Assembly: GCA_934725855.1 (NCBI GenBank)
Contig: CAKVCL010000005.1
Coordinates: 93,946 to 157,945 of the forward strand
From: an uncultured Cellulosilyticum sp.
GTDB taxonomy: Bacteria > Bacillota > Clostridia > Lachnospirales > Cellulosilyticaceae
DNA: 64,000 nucleotides
Reading direction: 5' to 3'
The position numbers and the translations under genes were made by a program. Shown here one piece after another: positions 40,487-49,397 of the stretch; the first letter of the stretch is position 1, and each line of letters opens with the position of its first letter. Under the pieces are notes generated by a model, which saw only the letters and a list, made by a program, of their open reading frames with translations, was not told the DNA's origin and searched no databases.

Positions 40487-41395
40487 ATGACACTACAACA
40501 ACTAAAATATGTCATTACAATAGCAGACTGTAATTCAATGAATAAAGCAGCTAGCGAGTTATTCATTTCACAACCCACCCTTTCAGCAGCTGTAAGAGAA
40601 TTAGAGGAAGAAATAGGGGTTACCATTTTCCACAGAAATAATAAAGGCATAGTGGTAACAGCTGAAGGAAATGAGTTTTTAGGTTATGCAAGACAGCTTT
40701 TAGAGCAGTATCGCTTAATTGATGAACGCTATATTGAAAAAAAATCTGGAAAGAAAAAATTCTCAGTTTCCATGCAGCATTATTCATTTGCAGTAAAAGC
40801 CTTTGTGGAGCTGGTTAAGCAATTTGGCATGAATGAATATGAGTTTGCCGTACATGAAACAAGAACCTTTGAAGTGATTGAGAATGTACGCCACTTTTAT
40901 AGTGAGCTGGGTGTGCTTTATAGAAATGATTTTAATGCCAAGGTTTTAAATAAAACATTAGCAGAAAATGAACTAGAGTTTATTGGGCTATTTGACTGTA
41001 ATGTTTATGCTTATGTATGGAAAGGAAATCCTATTGCTAAGAAGGAAAAGGTGTCCATGAAGGATTTAGAAGAGTATCCTTGCTTATCTTTTGAGCAAGG
41101 GGAGAAAAATTCATTTTACTTATCAGAAGAAGTGCTAAGTACATATGAATATAAGCGAATTATTAAAGCAAATGATAGGGCAACTATGCTAAACTTAATG
41201 AGAGGGCTGAATGCTTATACCTTATGTTCAGGCATTATATGTGAAGAGTTAAATGGGAGTGATTATGTAGCCGTACGTCTTGACCAAAAAGAAACTATGA
41301 CTATAGGCTATATTAAAAGAAAAGGCATTCCACTAAGCACTATGGGAAAATTATATATAGAAGAGCTTGCAAAATATGAAGCTCAAGTATTGTAA
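40487..41395 (+). CDS. LysR-family transcriptional regulator
   Basis: Standard LysR design in 302 residues: an N-terminal winged HTH (SMNKAASELFISQPTLSAAV, about residues 17-36), a linker helix, then a periplasmic-binding-like effector domain (SVSMQHYSFAVKAFVELV). The usual target would be a divergent gene, but the neighbours here run in the same direction, so the regulon is unknown. It may be coupled to the preceding hypothetical gene. Confidence 0.92.
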   Translation: MTLQQLKYVITIADCNSMNKAASELFISQPTLSAAVRELEEEIGVTIFHRNNKGIVVTAEGNEFLGYARQLLEQYRLIDERYIEKKSGKKKFSVSMQHYSFAVKAFVELVKQFGMNEYEFAVHETRTFEVIENVRHFYSELGVLYRNDFNAKVLNKTLAENELEFIGLFDCNVYAYVWKGNPIAKKEKVSMKDLEEYPCLSFEQGEKNSFYLSEEVLSTYEYKRIIKANDRATMLNLMRGLNAYTLCSGIICEELNGSDYVAVRLDQKETMTIGYIKRKGIPLSTMGKLYIEELAKYEAQVL

Positions 41396-41434
41396 ACATA
41401 ATAATTATATTATTTATAAGGGGAGAATTATATA

Positions 41435-41749
41435 ATGATTAAGGGATTACAAGGACTTAGTAATGAACAGATTAATGAAGAACTTAGTAAAGGAGCCAAA
41501 TTTGTTATTTATCAATATTGTATTTCCTGTTTAATCATGACCTTTAAAAGAAGTTCTAAAATTTACTTTATCAAATCAGGAGAAGCAGGTATAAATGAAG
41601 GCATTATTTACGCCATGATTAGTGTAATCTTAGGGTGGTGGGGGTTACCATGGGGACCTATATATACAGTGAGTACCTTGATAAAAAATTTAAAGGGCGG
41701 CATAGATGTTACGCAAGAAGTCTTAGCACAAATTAATCAAATAGAATAG
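41435..41749 (+). CDS. Small conserved membrane protein
   Basis: 104 residues. The central KRSSKIYFIKSGEAGINEG and the following hydrophobic stretch YAMISVILGWWGLPWGPIYT, then LIKNLKGG, are conserved in many unnamed small Firmicutes membrane proteins. It probably has one or two membrane spans. AAGGGGAG lies before the ATG. The function is unknown. It ends in a terminator shared with the convergent gene. Confidence 0.75.
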   Translation: MIKGLQGLSNEQINEELSKGAKFVIYQYCISCLIMTFKRSSKIYFIKSGEAGINEGIIYAMISVILGWWGLPWGPIYTVSTLIKNLKGGIDVTQEVLAQINQIE

Positions 41750-41757
41750 ATAAAGAT

Positions 41758-41803
41758 AAAAAGGGAACGGACAATTTTTTTATAAGTGTCTGTTCCTTTT
41801 TAT
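41758..41803. terminator. Bidirectional terminator between convergent genes
   Basis: Arms near 41760-41773 and 41787-41800 pair (GGAAC, GACA with a G-U), flanked by A and T runs on the two sides, so it can serve both the small membrane protein gene and the S41-like gene. Confidence 0.85.
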
Positions 41804-41814
41804 AGGTAGTGCCA

Positions 41815-43155
41815 TTATTTTGTTTTTAGATAATTAATAGCACGGTTTAAAGCATCTTCACCTATTTCTGTTACAATGTCAGGTTGTAAAGTGGTCTGAT
41901 TGGCATTTGAGTCAGCTCGATAGCATTTGCTCGATGAAATTTGGCCTTGTATACCACTATAAGGCAATTCAAAAGGAACTATATCTGCATAAAATGAAGG
42001 GGAGTTAGCACTAGGGGTACCGATAAGTATACCCAGTTTACCGTCCTGAACATAAGCAGCTAAAGTAGTAGCAGCACTGAAAGTAGAATCATTAGTTAGT
42101 ACAACTAAATCAATATTTGGATTTTGACGGGCAGTAGCCACAGTTGGGGTACATTTATTAGTACCACTTGATAAGGTGCCTCTTGCTTGAGCTGTAAATG
42201 AAGAATATCTTTCAAAAATTCCCATTGTAGGGAAACTCATGTCTAAGGTATTAATTAATGTTCTGCAGTAGTCAGCGGATCCACCACCATTATCTCTAAC
42301 ATCAATAATCACTTTGTGTAAGCCATTATTGACTGCTTCTTTTAGTGCCTTCATTTCATGATCAAACTCATCACCTTCAAAGATGCAGGTGTTCATATCA
42401 ATATAGTAGATATCATCTATCCATTTTGATGAAATAGTATTAGTAGTGACAGTCGTTTCGGAATCAATGAATGGAATCACTTCAGTAGAAAGGCTGCCAT
42501 TTTCATCAAAGGTCACATCCACTTGATTTTGATGAATGTCACAACCTATACATTTTAGAAATGACATCCCTAGTAAAGAGGAAGAGTAATTATGTATACG
42601 AGAAGTCTCGTTTTCAGCAACAAAATAAGTATCTGATGCTTGTAACAAGTCATCAATAGACAGCCCACCTATTTCAGTAATTTTTTTGTGAGTAGGCTGA
42701 TTATTTTCATCTAAAACAAGAAGACTATCATCTATAAAGGTACAGTCTAAATCCAAAAAGAAATGACCTTTACCAAATTGACAAGAAGTATGGGCATCTT
42801 TAAGAGAAGATAGATATTTTTTTGTAAGGAGTTTAAATTCTTCTGGAGAAAGATTACCTTTTGAAGCTTCAAGATAATGTTGTTTTTCATCCTCATAATC
42901 AGAAGGGACTTCATCAAGTAAAAAGATAGGATGAATCTCTTCAACATAACTAATAAGTGTTTGTGCATCTTGCTTATAAGAGTCCACAACAGGAGAAGCA
43001 GTTGGCTCTGGAGATTCTAAAGTCGTAGAAGTTTCAGTAGGTGCTGCTTGAGGAATCTTGTTAGTTTGAGTAGCACAACCAGTAGACAATAAAGAAAGGG
43101 AGAAAACTACTACAAACGAAGGTTGAATTAAATGATATATTTTTTCTTTAAACAT
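41815..43155 (-). CDS. S41-family peptidase-like lipoprotein
   Basis: 446 residues on the minus strand. A signal peptide ends in LLSTGC (lipidated Cys27), then a Thr/Glu/Pro-rich tether. The second half matches tail-specific protease (S41) folds: IDVRDNGGGSADYCRTLIN and LTNDSTFSAATTLAAYVQDG hold the expected nucleophile Ser. The lysine that completes the Ser-Lys dyad in classic Ctp proteases (GKG after the following strand) is not visible; the site reads GTPSANSPSF. It may be a tricorn-like variant or an inactive homologue. There is no clear PDZ domain. AAAGGAG precedes the start. Confidence 0.8.
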   Translation of the reverse strand: MFKEKIYHLIQPSFVVVFSLSLLSTGCATQTNKIPQAAPTETSTTLESPEPTASPVVDSYKQDAQTLISYVEEIHPIFLLDEVPSDYEDEKQHYLEASKGNLSPEEFKLLTKKYLSSLKDAHTSCQFGKGHFFLDLDCTFIDDSLLVLDENNQPTHKKITEIGGLSIDDLLQASDTYFVAENETSRIHNYSSSLLGMSFLKCIGCDIHQNQVDVTFDENGSLSTEVIPFIDSETTVTTNTISSKWIDDIYYIDMNTCIFEGDEFDHEMKALKEAVNNGLHKVIIDVRDNGGGSADYCRTLINTLDMSFPTMGIFERYSSFTAQARGTLSSGTNKCTPTVATARQNPNIDLVVLTNDSTFSAATTLAAYVQDGKLGILIGTPSANSPSFYADIVPFELPYSGIQGQISSSKCYRADSNANQTTLQPDIVTEIGEDALNRAINYLKTK

Positions 43156-43387
43156 AATGCTCAGTGCTCCTTTGAAATTAAATTTGTTAGTTTATTAGAT
43201 TGTAACAAGGACAGAATAGAGTGAAGATATCAGCAGATTATTAGGAAAATGTTATCAAGTTGTAAATTCCTTAGTTTACGCTTAAAAATGATTTTTTGTG
43301 ACATTAATTTTAAAATTAGGTATAATTATATAATATAATAAGGAAGAAATCCATGCAAAGTGATAATAAAAAATAGGAGGGGTACAA

Positions 43388-43795
43388 GTGATTGCAATCA
43401 TTTGTTTAGATGAGCAAAATGGGATGGCATTTAATCATAGAAGGCAGAGTAAAGATCAAGAGGTTATGAAAGACATGTTGGAAGAAAGCAAAGACAAGCT
43501 GCTTTATATGAATGCCTATAGTTATGGTATGTTTAAAGAAATGAGGGCATCTCATATTAAGGTGAGTGAAAACTTTTTAGAGGAAGCGGGGTCTAGTGAC
43601 TTTTGCTTTATAGAAAGAGAAGGGCTATTACCTTATTTGCTCAACATAGAAAAGATAGTGGTGTATAAATGGAATCGCCGTTATCCAACCGATATCTATT
43701 TAGATATTCACTTAGATGAATGGAAGAAAATTGAGATAAAAGATTTTGCTGGATATTCACATGAACGCATAACAAAGGAGATTTATATTAGATGA
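43388..43795 (+). CDS. Hypothetical protein with DHFR-like N terminus
   Basis: 135 residues from a GTG at 43388, preceded by GGAGGGG. The start (IAIICLDEQNGMAFNHRRQSKD) resembles the first strand and loop of dihydrofolate reductase-like folds, and IVVYKWNRRYPTDIYLDIHL resembles a recurrent Firmicutes hypothetical family. I cannot assign catalysis. It overlaps the nuclease gene by four bases (ATGA), so the two are translationally coupled. Confidence 0.65.
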   Translation: MIAIICLDEQNGMAFNHRRQSKDQEVMKDMLEESKDKLLYMNAYSYGMFKEMRASHIKVSENFLEEAGSSDFCFIEREGLLPYLLNIEKIVVYKWNRRYPTDIYLDIHLDEWKKIEIKDFAGYSHERITKEIYIR

Positions 43796-44748
43796 AAAAG
43801 ATTTTAAATGTTTTTATGGTGCTGCTTCTGGCTTGCACTTTATTACTTACTGGGTGCAATGTTCAAATTGAGCAAAATAACAATAACCTAACTCAAAAAG
43901 AAGAGAGCATTCAAAAAGAAAATACGCCTCAAAAGGAAAATGAGACGCAAAATGAAGCTTCCAATGTGACATTAAGCAATATTCCACCGTATAGTGGCAG
44001 TCCTTATATTGCCATTAATCAGAATGAGCCTATTCTTCCAAAGGAGGATATGACGACAAAATCCTTTGAAAGTTATAGTGCTTTAGATGATTTAGGCAGA
44101 TGTGGCGTTGCTTATGCCAACGTTGGAAAAGACTTAATGCCAACGGAAAAACGTGGCAATATTAGTAGTGTTAAGCCCACGGGATGGCAAAGTGTGAAAT
44201 ACGATCATGTAGATGGGAAAAATTTATATAACCGTTGTCATTTAATTGGTTATCAATTAACGGCAGAAAATGCAAATGACAGAAATCTAATAACAGGTAC
44301 ACGTTATCTAAATGTGGAGGGTATGTTACCATTTGAGAATATGATAGCTGACTATATTAAAGAAACAGGAAATCATGTTCTGTATAAAGTAGAGCCTATA
44401 TTTGAAGGAGATAACTTAGTAGCCAGTGGCGTACATATGCAGGGCTATTCAGTGGAAGATGAAGGAGAGGGCATTTCATTTAATGTATATGCTTATAATG
44501 TGCAGCCTGGAGTAGTCATTGACTATACAACAGGTGAAAGTAAGTTAGGAGATCCAGAAGAACAAAAAGTAAGTGATTTACCAAATAATAAGAGTGAGAC
44601 AGCAGAGGTTAGGGGAAATAGTCGTTCAAAAATTTATCATTGCTTAGGACAAGCAGACTATGATGAAATGGAGCATTCTAAAAATCTGGTAGTCTTTAAA
44701 TCAGAGCAAGAAGCTATTAATGCAGGCTATCGTAAAGCAAAGAGATAG
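43792..44748 (+). CDS. DNA/RNA non-specific endonuclease lipoprotein
   Basis: 318 residues with a lipobox LLLTGC (Cys22). A Gln/Glu/Asn-rich tether leads to a beta-beta-alpha nuclease domain. The key motif is NRCHLIGYQL, where His150 stands at the catalytic position of the DRGH motif of NucA/EndA enzymes, followed by NDRNLITGTRYLN with the metal-binding Asn. A C-terminal segment (SKIYHCLGQADYDEME...SEQEAINAGYRKAKR) is like the small zinc/phosphotriester Ada-like tail often found on such nucleases. Exported and membrane-tethered, it could degrade external DNA for nutrition or uptake. Confidence 0.88.
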   Translation: MKKILNVFMVLLLACTLLLTGCNVQIEQNNNNLTQKEESIQKENTPQKENETQNEASNVTLSNIPPYSGSPYIAINQNEPILPKEDMTTKSFESYSALDDLGRCGVAYANVGKDLMPTEKRGNISSVKPTGWQSVKYDHVDGKNLYNRCHLIGYQLTAENANDRNLITGTRYLNVEGMLPFENMIADYIKETGNHVLYKVEPIFEGDNLVASGVHMQGYSVEDEGEGISFNVYAYNVQPGVVIDYTTGESKLGDPEEQKVSDLPNNKSETAEVRGNSRSKIYHCLGQADYDEMEHSKNLVVFKSEQEAINAGYRKAKR

Positions 44749-44971
44749 AAAATATATTGTAGATATAGGAACTTTTATCATTTCATTGCCATTAACATTA
44801 ACAATAAAGACACTTAGCTTGCTATAAATAGAAACTATAACGACCCCTTAATTTTTTGAATTATACAGAGGCAGATCGGCATGATATAGTATTTATTAGG
44901 AAAATAGACTAGACCTAAATTGGTTTTTATAAAACAAATAAGAACCCCTTAAGATAAAGGAGGCATAAGTT

Positions 44972-46129
44972 ATGCGGGAGTTAAGTAGTAGAACAGCTAC
45001 ATTTACAGATTCTGTTATTCGTAGAATGACAAGAGTATCTGATGAGTTTAATGCAGTGAATCTTTCACAAGGGTTTCCTGACTTTGATCCCCCAAAGGCG
45101 ATTACGGATCGGCTCAGCGAAGTAGCCAAAGAAGGACCACATCAATACGCACTAACATGGGGTGCACAAAACTTTAGAGAAGCGCTAGCTAAAAAGCATG
45201 AACACTTTTCAGAAATGAAAGTTAATCCGAACGAAGAGATTGTAGTCACTTGTGGTGGGACAGAAGCCATGATGGCAGTTATGATGACAATTGCCAATCC
45301 AGGAGATAAAGTAGCTATTTTTTCTCCTTTCTATGAAAACTATGGTGCAGATACGATTTTGTCAGGAGCAGAGCCTATTTATGTACCATTGGTGCCACCA
45401 GAGTTTAATTTTGACCCAGAAGTTTTAGAAGATGCTTTTAGACAAGGGGCAAAGGCACTAATTTTGTGTAATCCATCTAATCCTTGCGGTAAAGTTTTTA
45501 CTTATGATGAATTAAAAATCATTGCAGATCTAGCGATTAAATACGATGCTTATGTCGTTACAGATGAAGTGTATGAGCACATTTTATATGAGGCATACAA
45601 ACATGTGTATATGGCATCTTTACCTAACATGCGTGAGCGCACGATTATCTGTAGTTCTTTGTCTAAAACATATTCCATTACAGGGTGGCGTTTAGGATAT
45701 GTTATTGCACCCCCAGAAATTACGGATCGAGTTAAGAAAGTTCACGATTTCTTAACAGTAGGTGCAGCTGCACCACTTATGGAAGCCGCTGTAGTGGGAC
45801 TAGAATTTGGAGATGACTATTATAAAGCATTGCAAGCGCACTATACACATATGAAAAATTTGTTTATAAGTGGACTTCGTGATATAGGATTAGAATTTAC
45901 AGAGCCACAAGGGGCTTATTATGTCATGGTTGATATTAGCCGATTTTTACATGCAGGGGAGTCAGATACAGAGTATTGCGAAAGACTTGCAAGAGAAGTG
46001 GGAGTTGGGGCAGTTCCAGGTTCTAGCTTCTTTAGAGAACCTGTTAATCATTTAATTAGACTACACTTTGCTAAGAAAGATGAAACTTTACTAGCTGCCC
46101 TTAATCGTTTAGAAAAATTAAGAAGATAA
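44972..46129 (+). CDS. Pyridoxal-phosphate aminotransferase, class I/II
   Basis: 385-residue fold-type I aminotransferase. NLSQGFPDFDPP, CGGTEAMMAVMM, NPSNPCGKVF and TDEVYEHILYE match the aspartate aminotransferase superfamily, and the PLP lysine is Lys232 in SLSKTYSITGWRLGY. C-terminal IRLHFAKKDETL carries the carboxylate-binding Arg. Closest in style to kynurenine/glutamine-type or MalY-free Iγ enzymes; substrate not determinable. AAAGGAGG precedes the ATG. Transcribed alone. Confidence 0.9.
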   Translation: MRELSSRTATFTDSVIRRMTRVSDEFNAVNLSQGFPDFDPPKAITDRLSEVAKEGPHQYALTWGAQNFREALAKKHEHFSEMKVNPNEEIVVTCGGTEAMMAVMMTIANPGDKVAIFSPFYENYGADTILSGAEPIYVPLVPPEFNFDPEVLEDAFRQGAKALILCNPSNPCGKVFTYDELKIIADLAIKYDAYVVTDEVYEHILYEAYKHVYMASLPNMRERTIICSSLSKTYSITGWRLGYVIAPPEITDRVKKVHDFLTVGAAAPLMEAAVVGLEFGDDYYKALQAHYTHMKNLFISGLRDIGLEFTEPQGAYYVMVDISRFLHAGESDTEYCERLAREVGVGAVPGSSFFREPVNHLIRLHFAKKDETLLAALNRLEKLRR

Positions 46130-46132
46130 GAC

Positions 46133-46254
46133 AAAAAAGAAACTATTGAAGGTATTTTTATATCCGAAGTTTATTAGGAGGTTTATAAGATTTTGTATAA
46201 ACTACTAATAGATAGAAAGATGAAAGTTACTTTTAGTGCAATAGTTTCTTTTTT
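46133..46254. repeat. 122-bp element bounded by 16-bp perfect inverted repeats
   Basis: AAAAAAGAAACTATTG at 46133-46148 is the exact reverse complement of 46239-46254. The right arm ends in TTTTTT, so it could be a long-loop terminator of the aminotransferase gene. The 90-base interior holds an AGGAGG (46176-46181) and a small hairpin (GTTTATA/TATAAAC, about 46181-46200). No clear target-site duplication flanks it. It could be a structured RNA, a terminator or a small mobile element remnant. Confidence 0.55.
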
Positions 46255-46577
46255 ATGTGGAAATAAAAAAAGTTTTAGTATATATTAATAAAAATTTAGT
46301 AGTAAATATATTTTTTTTGAAGTTTTAGGGTATGTAGAAGGGTCAAAATATGTAGAATAAATGCTTGAAAAAAGATTATTATTTGGTAAAATATTAATGT
46401 TTGGTCAACTTGTTGGACTATTTAGTAATGTGGGTTTCTATAACAACCTAAAAACGCATCTCAAATTAGAATAGGTGTAAAGGAGGAAAGTGAACTAGCA
46501 AAGGGATAAAGTTGAAATAACATAGGATAAAAAATATTTCTTACAGGTCAAGGAATATATTTTAGATAGGAGGCAAA
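46255..46577 (+). promoter_or_regulatory. A/T-rich upstream region of the ion/anion carrier gene
   Basis: No gene is seen. A promoter-like pair TTGAAA (46365-46370), 16 bases, TAAAAT (46387-46392) lies about 185 bases before the carrier gene, leaving a long leader (46400-46577). I see no known RNA motif there, only a purine-rich AAAGGAGG near 46481 not followed by a sizeable reading frame. Confidence 0.4.
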
Positions 46578-47933
46578 ATGTTAGCACAAATTATAGCAGT
46601 TGTGATATTTTTATTGATGTTTGTTTTAATCATCATGGATAAGATTGAAAGACAATACATTACGCTTGGATGTGGGGCAGCAACTTTATTATTAGTATTT
46701 GGCTTATGTATGCACAATATGGAAGCCATATGGGAAACTTTAAATGTTAGAAACATATTTACTTTGAGTTTTTGGTATGCAGCAGGAGCAGCAGAGGAAA
46801 GCTCTAGTGGGATTAACTGGGCAACCATTATCTTTATTGCTGGAATGATGGTTATGGTTGAAGGAATGGCTAAAGCAGGATTTTTTAGATGGTTATGTAT
46901 GACGATTGCTAACGCTGTTCATTATAAAGTGGTTCCAATTTTTATTACATTTATGATTATGTCATCAGTACTTGCGATGTTTATTGATAGTATTACCGTT
47001 ATTCTTTTCTTAGCAGCGGTAACAGTAGAACTGGCGCAGTTATTAAAGTTTGATCCAGTACCTATGATTTTATCAGAGGTATTTTGTGCCAACCTTGGTG
47101 GTTCAGCAACGATGTGTGGAGATCCACCAAACATTATTATTGGGACTTCATTAGGCTATTCATTTGCTGACTTTATTTGCAATACTGGTTTTATGGCAGG
47201 AATTTCTTTAATTGTAGTGATTATTTATTTCTATTTCTGTTTCCATAAAGAATTAAGAGAAAGTACAAGTGGCGCAGCTAAAATTACAAACTATCCTAAT
47301 CCTAAAGATGCCATTACCAATAAAAAAGATTTTGCATTAAGTTGCATCATCTTCGCTTGTGCAGTAGTATTATTAGTAACACATGCACAAACAGGCTTAA
47401 CCGTTGCCTTTATCGGGTTATTCATTGCCGTCATTACGCTTATTACAGCAGGTAAGGATGCTATGAAACTTATTAAGGGTGTTGACTATAAGACATTATT
47501 ATTCTTTGTTGGTCTTTTTGTGGTTGTAGGTGGACTAGAGCAAACAGGTGTACTAGAAGTGATTGCACAGTTTATTGGAAACATTAGTGGTGGAAATATT
47601 AAACTCATGGTAGCAATCATTATTTGGATTTCAGCTGTTGCGAGCGCATTTGTTGATAATATTCCATTTGCAGCAACGATGATTCCAATCATCAAGAGTC
47701 TTTCTATGACCTCTGGAGCTGACCTTGGCGTACTTGCTTGGGCACTTTCTATGGGTACAGATATCGGTGGTAGTGCAACACCTATTGGAGCATCTGCTAA
47801 CGTAGTAGGAACCTCTGTAGCAGCTAAAGAAGGTTACCCTGTTACATGGAAACGCTACTGCACTTCAGCCGTTCCAGCAACAATTATTGTATTAGTCATT
47901 TCTACATTAACAATCTGGGCACGCTATTTTTAA
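46578..47933 (+). CDS. ArsB/NhaD-superfamily ion or anion transporter
   Basis: 451 residues with about eleven membrane segments. The order of motifs (FIAGMMVMVEGMAKAGFF, the re-entrant MFIDSITVILFLAAVTVELA, CGDPPNIIIGTSLG and FVDNIPFAATMIPII) is that of the ArsB/NhaD/SLC13 superfamily (P-protein type). Such proteins carry Na+/H+, arsenite, citrate or dicarboxylates; the substrate cannot be told. ATAGGAGG precedes the ATG. The next gene starts 18 bases later. Confidence 0.88.
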   Translation: MLAQIIAVVIFLLMFVLIIMDKIERQYITLGCGAATLLLVFGLCMHNMEAIWETLNVRNIFTLSFWYAAGAAEESSSGINWATIIFIAGMMVMVEGMAKAGFFRWLCMTIANAVHYKVVPIFITFMIMSSVLAMFIDSITVILFLAAVTVELAQLLKFDPVPMILSEVFCANLGGSATMCGDPPNIIIGTSLGYSFADFICNTGFMAGISLIVVIIYFYFCFHKELRESTSGAAKITNYPNPKDAITNKKDFALSCIIFACAVVLLVTHAQTGLTVAFIGLFIAVITLITAGKDAMKLIKGVDYKTLLFFVGLFVVVGGLEQTGVLEVIAQFIGNISGGNIKLMVAIIIWISAVASAFVDNIPFAATMIPIIKSLSMTSGADLGVLAWALSMGTDIGGSATPIGASANVVGTSVAAKEGYPVTWKRYCTSAVPATIIVLVISTLTIWARYF

Positions 47934-47951
47934 GTAGGGGAGGATTAAGAT

Positions 47952-48554
47952 ATGAGTGAAAAGCAAGTAATCATTTCAATTGGACGTGAATTTGGAAGCG
48001 GTGGACATGAAATAGCTGTAAAATTATCTGAAAGATTAAATCTTCCATTATATGATTATAATATCCTACATGAAATTTCAGCTGAAAAGAATGTCAATCA
48101 AAAGAATCTTGAACAATATGATGAGATTCCTAAAAGCACTATTTTTTCTAGAAGAGTAAGAGGATACAGTAATTCTCCAGAAGAAAATATCGCTAAGATG
48201 CAGTTTGATTATCTCAGAAGAAAAGCAACAGAAGGCAAATCTTATATCGTAGTAGGGCGTTGCTCTGAGACAATTCTAAAAGGACATGAAGGATTAATTA
48301 CTGTATTTATCTTAGGAGATATGGAAGTTAAGATTGAGCGTATCTCTAAAATACATAATATTTCTAAAGTAGAAGCTGAAAATATGATTTATCATCAAGA
48401 TAAAAAAAGAAAATCTTACCACAACTACTACTGCCAAGGAAAATGGGGGGATTCAAGAAATTATGACTTCTCAATTAATAGCAGTAAACTTGGAATAGAT
48501 ACCACCGTTGATGTATTAGAAGATTACATCAAAAGAAGAATTGAAAAAATGTAG
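47952..48554 (+). CDS. Cytidylate-kinase-like family protein
   Basis: 200-residue P-loop kinase-like protein. The glycine-rich SIGREFGSGGHEIAVKLSERL at the N terminus replaces the classic Walker A, as in the AAA_26/cytidylate-kinase-like family; LIVVGRCSETIL-type and IERISKIHNISKVEAENM segments follow. It is not the housekeeping cmk. It is coupled to the upstream carrier gene (18 bases) as in several Clostridia transporter operons; the phosphoryl acceptor is unknown. Confidence 0.85.
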   Translation: MSEKQVIISIGREFGSGGHEIAVKLSERLNLPLYDYNILHEISAEKNVNQKNLEQYDEIPKSTIFSRRVRGYSNSPEENIAKMQFDYLRRKATEGKSYIVVGRCSETILKGHEGLITVFILGDMEVKIERISKIHNISKVEAENMIYHQDKKRKSYHNYYCQGKWGDSRNYDFSINSSKLGIDTTVDVLEDYIKRRIEKM

Positions 48555-48557
48555 ACT

Positions 48558-48592
48558 AAAGTCCACTTTCTGATAAGGAAAGTGGACTTTTT
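48558..48592 (+). terminator. Intrinsic terminator
   Basis: Perfect 13-bp stem (48558-48570 / 48578-48590), seven-base loop, short T tail. Confidence 0.9.
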
Positions 48593-48750
48593 CACTTGAA
48601 GGACAAAATATGAGGTAAAAACAAGGAATAAGGCTTGAAGTTATTTAGGAAAAATTTATGAGGTAGTATACGAAATTTGTTTGTATTAATATAAAGGCAA
48701 AGATACAAAAAGCAAGAGGAAAACAGTATGAAACCATATTACATTGCATA

Positions 48751-48792
48751 GCAAAGGCTATTGCAAAATTAGATGATTAAAATAGCCTTTGC
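48751..48792 (+). repeat. Hairpin in a leader without T tail
   Basis: Perfect 12-bp stem GCAAAGGCTATT / AATAGCCTTTGC (48751-48762 / 48781-48792) with an 18-base loop and no following T run, so it is not an ordinary terminator. It lies 28 bases before an AAGGAG site and may regulate the short genes downstream. Confidence 0.45.
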
Positions 48793-48820
48793 AGATTCCT
48801 AAAACTAAAAAATTAAGGAG

Positions 48821-49129
48821 ATGCAAATATGTGCTATAATCAATACAATCATGAAATTATGCCTAAGCAAGCCTATTCTACTAGAGCCAAATGAGGTTAG
48901 AGAAGGCTTTAAGATTTACAATCCTTATGAATTAAAACTCCGAACAGATAAAGTCGTTGCAGAAATTTTAGGTTTATCAAGAAGTGAAATGAAGGCATAC
49001 ATTAAAAGTGGACAAATTCAATTAGAAAAACGCTATATTGGTAAGAAAATAACCATTCAAAACATAGATTTATCACAACAAACGGATAGGAGCAAAAATG
49101 AAAGGGTCTTATTATCCATAAATGCGTAA
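48821..49129 (+). CDS. Small protein resembling a DUF1062 C-terminal half; possibly a fragment
   Basis: Frame of 102 codons. Residues 30-75 (NPYELKLRTDKVVAEILGLS, RSEMKAYIKSGQIQL) resemble the helix-turn S4-like end of DUF1062 proteins, whose cysteine-rich N-terminal half is missing here. The ATG at 48821 abuts the AAGGAG site and is badly spaced; the better-spaced ATG at 48829 opens a different frame of only 21 codons ending at 48894. The gene may be a decayed remnant, or the short frame may be translated in its place. Confidence in a working product is low. Confidence 0.4.
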   Translation: MQICAIINTIMKLCLSKPILLEPNEVREGFKIYNPYELKLRTDKVVAEILGLSRSEMKAYIKSGQIQLEKRYIGKKITIQNIDLSQQTDRSKNERVLLSINA

Positions 49130-49177
49130 GACAAGTGATGTATGAATCAAACAATGTATCATCAATATACAATGCAC

Positions 49178-49217
49178 AAAAAAGATATCACACGATAAAA
49201 GTTGTGATATCTTTTTT
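49178..49217 (+). terminator. Intrinsic terminator
   Basis: Perfect 15-bp stem (49178-49192 / 49203-49217) with a ten-base loop; A run on one side and T run on the other, so it can act both ways. Confidence 0.9.
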
Positions 49218-49397
49218 GTGGGAAAAAAATTTCATATTATAAAGAGAAAAAGCAAGTTTTAGGGAAAAATATTAAAATCATCTTTACGAGTAGACAGGGG
49301 AAATTTTATAATAATCAAGATGAGTAAAAAAATGAATTTATGTAAAGACTTAGATAAAAGAGATAAAAGGAACGAACATGAATGAGGAGATATTTGC

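Noticed and set aside
46130..46577. A full-length protein gene in the gap before the carrier gene
   Set aside because: Only a 31-codon frame with a TTG start is present; it is reported as an observation, not as a gene.
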